Assembly (NCBI RefSeq): GCF_003696365.1
Contig: NZ_RFFM01000001.1
Coordinates: 620,001 to 684,000 of the forward strand
DNA from: Stutzerimonas zhaodongensis
Lineage (GTDB): Bacteria; Pseudomonadota; Gammaproteobacteria; Pseudomonadales; Pseudomonadaceae
Direction of reading: 5' to 3'
DNA length: 64,000 nucleotides
Shown here: in pieces, positions 60,390 through 64,000 of the stretch
Position numbering within the stretch: the first letter of the stretch is position 1
Layout of the letters: each line of letters opens with the position of its first letter
The notes under the pieces: generated by a model
Told to the model about the DNA's origin: nothing
Databases searched by the model: none
Seen by the model: the letters and a program-made list of their open reading frames with translations, nothing else
Position numbers and translations under genes: made by a program

Positions 60390-60406
60390 TGATCCACTTT
60401 GGTGCG
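60390..60406. promoter_or_regulatory. NtrC-type enhancer site 2 upstream of ureD
   Basis: TGATCCACTTTGGTGCG: right half TGGTGC is perfect, left half weak (TGATCC for TGCACC). Its centre is 40 bp from site 1, about four helical turns, a spacing suited to cooperative NtrC dimers. The stretch from 60407 to the permease start holds no other gene; an upstream in-frame extension of the permease is not family-like. Confidence 0.6.
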
Positions 60407-60698
60407 TCTAAGCAAGGCTGACTCCATTGCGTTCCGCTTGATCGGCCACTGATCCGCACGAGCCTTACCAGATCGACTGGGCGGTCACCGAAACAGCTTG
60501 TTGCCAGCATCACGCTGCTTTATGGCCCTTTATCTCTTCAGAGCTGCTCGTTTGACGAGGGTGCAAGCGAGTGCCAATGTCAGTCAGGCGAAGAGTTCCG
60601 ATGTGTCCGGCGGTGGTCGCGCGTTCGACCCGTTTGCTCGCGGCGGTCGGCTATCGCTCGGTGGCACACATAACAACAAGATCCACGGAGACGCCGCA

Positions 60699-61562
60699 TT
60701 GAATCTATTGTTCCAGCAAGTGCTCAACGGGCTGACCCTGGGCAGCATCTACGGTGTGGTCGCCCTTGGCCTGACACTCGTCTACGGCATCCTGCACATT
60801 CCCAATTTCGCCCACGGCGCGCTCTATATGGTCGGCGCTTTTGCGTCGTACTTCTTCATGACCGATCTAGGCCTGCATTACTGGATCGCCATGTTGGCAT
60901 CCGGGGTAGTGGTGGCCGTGCTTGCAGTGCTGTCGGAACGGTTGGTCTTCCACCCGCTGCGCAATGCACCGCCAATCCACGACAAGATCGCAGCGATCGG
61001 CATCCTGCTGTTTCTCGAAGCGGTGGTACAGATGCTCTGGGGCTCGGACTTCCGCCGGATGGCCTCGCCGTACGCCGGCATCCTCAACTTCGATGGACTG
61101 ATCATCCCCGAGCAGCGCCTCCTGATCATCGTGGGCGCCTTTACCCTGATGCTGGGGCTGCACCTGTTCCTGCGCAAGACGATGCTCGGCTCGACCATCA
61201 TCGCCATGGCTCAGAGTCGCGAAGGCGCGTTCCTCGTCGGTATCGACTCCAACCGCGTAGCGATGCTGACGTTCGCCATCTCGGGCATGCTCGCCGCCTT
61301 CGCCGCGACGCTCTACGCACCGATCAACCTTGTGTATCCGGCGATGGGGCATCTGGTGATCATGAAGGCCTTCGTGATCATCGTGCTCGGCGGCATGGGC
61401 AGCATTCCGGGCGCCATCATCGGCGCCATGATCCTTGGCTTCGCCGAGAGCTTCGGCGGCTTCTACCTGTCTTCGGATTACAAGGACATCATCGCTTTCT
61501 CTCTGCTGGTGGTGATTCTGTCCTTCCGCCCGACCGGGCTGTTCGCCAAGGGGGCTCACTGA
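60699..61562 (+). CDS. HAAT-family ABC transporter permease, LivH type
   Basis: 287 residues from TTG 60699 (GGAG 8 bp upstream), giving NLLFQQVLNGLTLGSIYGVV; in-frame codons back to 60498 have no membrane-protein look. About eight helices, with YGILHIPNFAHGALYMVGAF and the EAA-like LGGMGSIPGAIIGAMILG. It is one of the two permeases of a branched-chain amino-acid/amide importer. Adjacent urease suggests urea or an amide, but the protein lacks the long N-terminal domain of pseudomonad UrtB, so the label urt is not used. Confidence 0.85.
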   Translation: MNLLFQQVLNGLTLGSIYGVVALGLTLVYGILHIPNFAHGALYMVGAFASYFFMTDLGLHYWIAMLASGVVVAVLAVLSERLVFHPLRNAPPIHDKIAAIGILLFLEAVVQMLWGSDFRRMASPYAGILNFDGLIIPEQRLLIIVGAFTLMLGLHLFLRKTMLGSTIIAMAQSREGAFLVGIDSNRVAMLTFAISGMLAAFAATLYAPINLVYPAMGHLVIMKAFVIIVLGGMGSIPGAIIGAMILGFAESFGGFYLSSDYKDIIAFSLLVVILSFRPTGLFAKGAH

Positions 61563-62590
61563 TGCATCGTTTCGCGTCCTTATTGACCGGCCGCGGCGCC
61601 AAGTTGGCGTTGCTGGCCCTGGCCCTTGCCTTCCCGCTGTTCGCCAAGAGCGAGTATCAGGTCTACGTGATGGCCAGCGCTTTCATCTGGGCCATTGCGG
61701 TCTACGGCCTGAACATCATCACTGGCTACTGCGGCCAGCTGAACCTCGCCCACGGCGGTTTCTTCGCCATCGGCGCCTACACCCTGGCGATTCTCACCGC
61801 TGACCATGGCTGGAATTTCTGGCCGGCCTTCGTGGCGGCGGCACTGGTTTCGGCTGCCGTCGGTGCGCTGGTCGGGATCGTCTCGCTGAGATTGAAGGAG
61901 CACTTCTTTGCCATCTTCACGCTGTGCGTCGGCTTCATCATTTATCTGCTGATCGACAAGTGGGAAGAGCTGACCCACGGCGCCATCGGCATTCGCGGTA
62001 TTGCCGCGCCGGATGGCTTCGGGCTGGTGGATTTCAGCCAGACGGTGCCCTTCTACTATCTCGCGCTGCTGTTTCTGGTTCTGGCGATATGGTTTGCCGG
62101 GCGGCTGGCTCGCTCGCTACTGGGGCGTACCTTCATGGCGATCCGCAACGGCGATGCGCTGGCCCAATCACTGGGCATCGACCTGATGCGCAACAAGCTG
62201 CTGGCCTTTGTCCTCTCGACCACCTATGCCGGTGTCGCCGGGGGTCTTTATGCCTCGATGATTCGCTTCATCGGCCCGGAGGAAGCCAACCCCAACCACA
62301 CGTTCGACATGATCACCTACCTGCTGGTGGGCGGCTTCGGCACCTTGTTCGGGCCGCTGGCCGGTACCGTTGGGATCGTCTGGATCACCCAGTCGCTGCA
62401 GTTCCTCGAGGACTACCGGATGATCATCTTCGGCCCGCTGATCGTGGTGCTGGTGATCTTTATGCCGCGTGGCGTGATCGGCACCTTCCTCGGCTGGAAG
62501 TTGCGCAAGGACACCGCAGCAGCCCGGGCGAACGACCCGCGTGCCGCCACCAAGGTCACCCCAGGCAACGAGGTGAACAACAATGCTTAA
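61562..62590 (+). CDS. HAAT-family ABC transporter permease, LivM type
   Basis: 342 residues, start overlapping the LivH-type stop (TGATG). Some ten helices, with YGLNIITGYCGQLNLAHGGF and IRNGDALAQSLGIDLMRNKL, plus the loop GGFGTLFGPLAGTVG. The C-terminal tail is charged (RKDTAAARANDPRAATK). Second permease of the same importer. Confidence 0.9.
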   Translation: MHRFASLLTGRGAKLALLALALAFPLFAKSEYQVYVMASAFIWAIAVYGLNIITGYCGQLNLAHGGFFAIGAYTLAILTADHGWNFWPAFVAAALVSAAVGALVGIVSLRLKEHFFAIFTLCVGFIIYLLIDKWEELTHGAIGIRGIAAPDGFGLVDFSQTVPFYYLALLFLVLAIWFAGRLARSLLGRTFMAIRNGDALAQSLGIDLMRNKLLAFVLSTTYAGVAGGLYASMIRFIGPEEANPNHTFDMITYLLVGGFGTLFGPLAGTVGIVWITQSLQFLEDYRMIIFGPLIVVLVIFMPRGVIGTFLGWKLRKDTAAARANDPRAATKVTPGNEVNNNA

Positions 62591-63350
62591 GGTCGAAAAC
62601 CTCACCAAGATGTTCGGCGGGCTGGCGGCGGTGCACGACGTCAGCGTTGAGTTCGAAGCGCGCAAGATCAACGCCATCATCGGCCCGAACGGCGCCGGCA
62701 AGAGCACCTTCTTCAACCTGATTTCCGGCGTGCACAAGCCGACCTCCGGTCGCATCCTGATCGACGGCCACGACGTTTCACGGATGCGTTGTGATCGTGT
62801 GGCCCGGCTCGGCGTAGGCCGGACCTTTCAGACCACCCACCTGTTCGAGCAGGCCACCGTTCTGGACAACCTGATCGTCGGCCATCGGCTACGTACCCGA
62901 TCCGGCCTCTGGGATGTGCTGATCAATTCCAAGCGTCTGCAACAGGAAGAGCGCGAATGCCGCGAGAAGGCCCGCGCCGCGTTGGATTTCGTCGGCCTGG
63001 CGCACTTGGAAAATCGTGTGGTGCTGGATATCTCTCAGGAGGAGCGCAAGCGCGTCGCCTTTGCCCTGGCCTTGGCCACCGAACCGAAGCTGGTGCTGCT
63101 CGACGAGCCGGCGGCAGGCGTCAATCCCGAGGAGACCGAAGGCCTTGCCGAGCTGATCCGCAAGATGCCCGAACACGGCCTGACGGTGTGCCTGATCGAA
63201 CACAAGATGGACATGATCATGGGCCTGGCGGACAAGATCATGGTGCTCAACTACGGCGAGAAGATCGCCGAAGGTACGCCGGCCGAGATCAAGGCTAACC
63301 CGGCTGTCATCGAAGCCTATCTGGGGAGTGACTACGATGCTGCAGCTTGA
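62583..63350 (+). CDS. HAAT-family ABC transporter ATPase, LivG type
   Basis: 255 residues; 8-bp overlap with the LivM-type gene. Walker [11 protein letters not shown]-loop in [18 protein letters not shown], Walker [18 protein letters not shown] and the late [19 protein letters not shown]. The expected LSxGQ signature before Walker B is replaced by [15 protein letters not shown], lacking the conserved Gly. It would pair with the LivF-type ATPase, whose own LSGGQ is intact. Confidence 0.9.
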   Translation: MLKVENLTKMFGGLAAVHDVSVEFEARKINAIIGPNGAGKSTFFNLISGVHKPTSGRILIDGHDVSRMRCDRVARLGVGRTFQTTHLFEQATVLDNLIVGHRLRTRSGLWDVLINSKRLQQEERECREKARAALDFVGLAHLENRVVLDISQEERKRVAFALALATEPKLVLLDEPAAGVNPEETEGLAELIRKMPEHGLTVCLIEHKMDMIMGLADKIMVLNYGEKIAEGTPAEIKANPAVIEAYLGSDYDAAA

Positions 63351-64000
63351 CCGGGTCGATGTCTGCTACGGCAGCTTCAAGGCGCTCACGCAGGTTTCCA
63401 TGACCGTCGGCGCCGGCGAACTGGTGGTGCTGCTTGGCGCCAACGGTGCCGGCAAGACCACCTTGTTCAACACCATCAGCGGGTTGCTCAAGCCAACCGC
63501 TGGCAGCATTACGCTGGAGGGCAAGCGCATCGACGGCCTCAAGCCTTCCGGCCTGGTTGCCGCTGGCGTTGTGCACTGCCCGGAAGGGCGCAAGCTGTTC
63601 CCGCAGATGTCCGTCTCGCAGAACCTCGCCCTCGGTGCCTATCTGCATCGCCGCGATGGCGAAGGCAACAAGCGCAACCTGAAGGAAGTGCTCGACCTGT
63701 TTCCCATCCTGCACGACAAACGCAACCAGCCGGCCGGTTCGCTGAGCGGTGGCCAGCAGCAGATGGTGGCGATCGGCCGAGCATTGATGAGCCGCCCGCG
63801 TCTGCTGATGCTCGACGAGCCCTCGCTCGGATTGGCGCCGCTGGTGGTCAACCAGATGTTCGAGGTGATCTCGCGCATCAACAAGTCCGGCACCAGTGTG
63901 TTGCTGGCCGAACAGAATGCCTTCGCGGCGCTGAAGATCGCCCATCGTGCCTATGTCATCGAGGGCGGCAGCCTGGTGATGGAAGGTGATCAGCAGGCCA
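63337..64000 (+). CDS. HAAT-family ABC transporter ATPase, LivF type (3' end outside window)
   Basis: ATG 63337 lies inside the LivG-type gene's end (14-bp overlap); 221 codons are open to the window edge, nearly the full family length of about 235. Walker [10 protein letters not shown], the LivF marker [33 protein letters not shown] and Walker [15 protein letters not shown] periplasmic binding-protein gene may lie beyond the edge. Confidence 0.92.
   Translation, partial: MLQLDRVDVCYGSFKALTQVSMTVGAGELVVLLGANGAGKTTLFNTISGLLKPTAGSITLEGKRIDGLKPSGLVAAGVVHCPEGRKLFPQMSVSQNLALGAYLHRRDGEGNKRNLKEVLDLFPILHDKRNQPAGSLSGGQQQMVAIGRALMSRPRLLMLDEPSLGLAPLVVNQMFEVISRINKSGTSVLLAEQNAFAALKIAHRAYVIEGGSLVMEGDQQA

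Noticed and set aside
60407-60698. Sigma-54 promoter for the LivH-type gene on the plus strand
   Set aside because: I scanned for GG-N10-GC; only weak matches (near 60444 and 60609) without TGGC or TTGC flanks were found.
60699-64000. Naming the four transporter genes urtBCDE
   Set aside because: The proteins look like LivHMGF, the LivG-type Walker B region lacks the Urt form, and no urtA is upstream; the urea role is kept only as a hypothesis.

Overview
The window looks like a chromosomal segment of a GC-rich gammaproteobacterium of the Pseudomonadaceae, most likely the Stutzerimonas (Pseudomonas stutzeri) group. The basis is gene order: as I remember it, positions 1-44000 follow the P. aeruginosa PA4017-PA3970 block closely (lrgAB, proA-nadD-rsfS-rlmH-mrdA-rodA-mltB-rlpA-dacA-ybeD-lipB, holA-lptE-leuS, lnt-corC-ybeY-phoH-miaB, hemL-thiE-thiD, ladS, aidB, amn). 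Pseudomonas-type REP palindromes agree. No rRNA, tRNA, phage, IS or CRISPR was seen.

Layout. 1-6000: a minus-strand group (NAD(P)-binding oxidoreductase, MORN-repeat/C13 peptidase lipoprotein, MaoC hydratase) facing lrgA-lrgB and a Lon-N-domain protein, then a DedA-PAP2 fusion. 6200-16400: proA and nadD followed by the cell-elongation cluster (PBP2, RodA, MltB, RlpA, DacA) and ybeD-lipB. 16400-34980: mostly minus-strand housekeeping genes: lipA, a second lytic transglycosylase, a 52-codon arfA with an internal hairpin, holA, lptE, leuS, lnt, corC, ybeY, ybeZ, miaB, hemL, thiE, thiD. 35200-44100: a LadS-like sensor kinase lacking a receiver domain, an AidB-type flavoprotein, a NaChBac-type voltage-gated sodium channel, a PLP dehydratase divergent from a MocR regulator, and amn.

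44100-60700 is a nitrogen-acquisition region. The complete urease set is split into hupE/ureJ-ureG-ureF-ureE and ureD-ureA-acetyltransferase-ureB-ureC, both on the minus strand, with about 12 kb of other genes between them (acetyltransferase, EamA exporter, oxaloacetate decarboxylase-like protein, MFS, outer-membrane lipoprotein, DksA/TraR zinc finger, hemerythrin, GAF histidine kinase, NCS1 permease). Both halves carry a near-consensus sigma-54 promoter about 25 nt before the first gene's leader ends, with NtrC-type dyads 120-160 bp upstream. This implies that both halves are co-induced on nitrogen limitation through NtrC and RpoN. REP-like and other palindromes sit in the gaps of the urease units.

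60700-64000 (plus strand) is a four-gene HAAT-family ABC transporter (LivH, LivM, LivG, LivF types; the last runs off the window) divergent from ureD. No binding-protein gene lies upstream. The NtrC dyads lie between the two units, so a nitrogenous substrate is plausible but unproven.

Start codons were chosen from ribosome-binding sites, overlaps and family N-termini. Family assignments come from motif recognition only; no database search was run.
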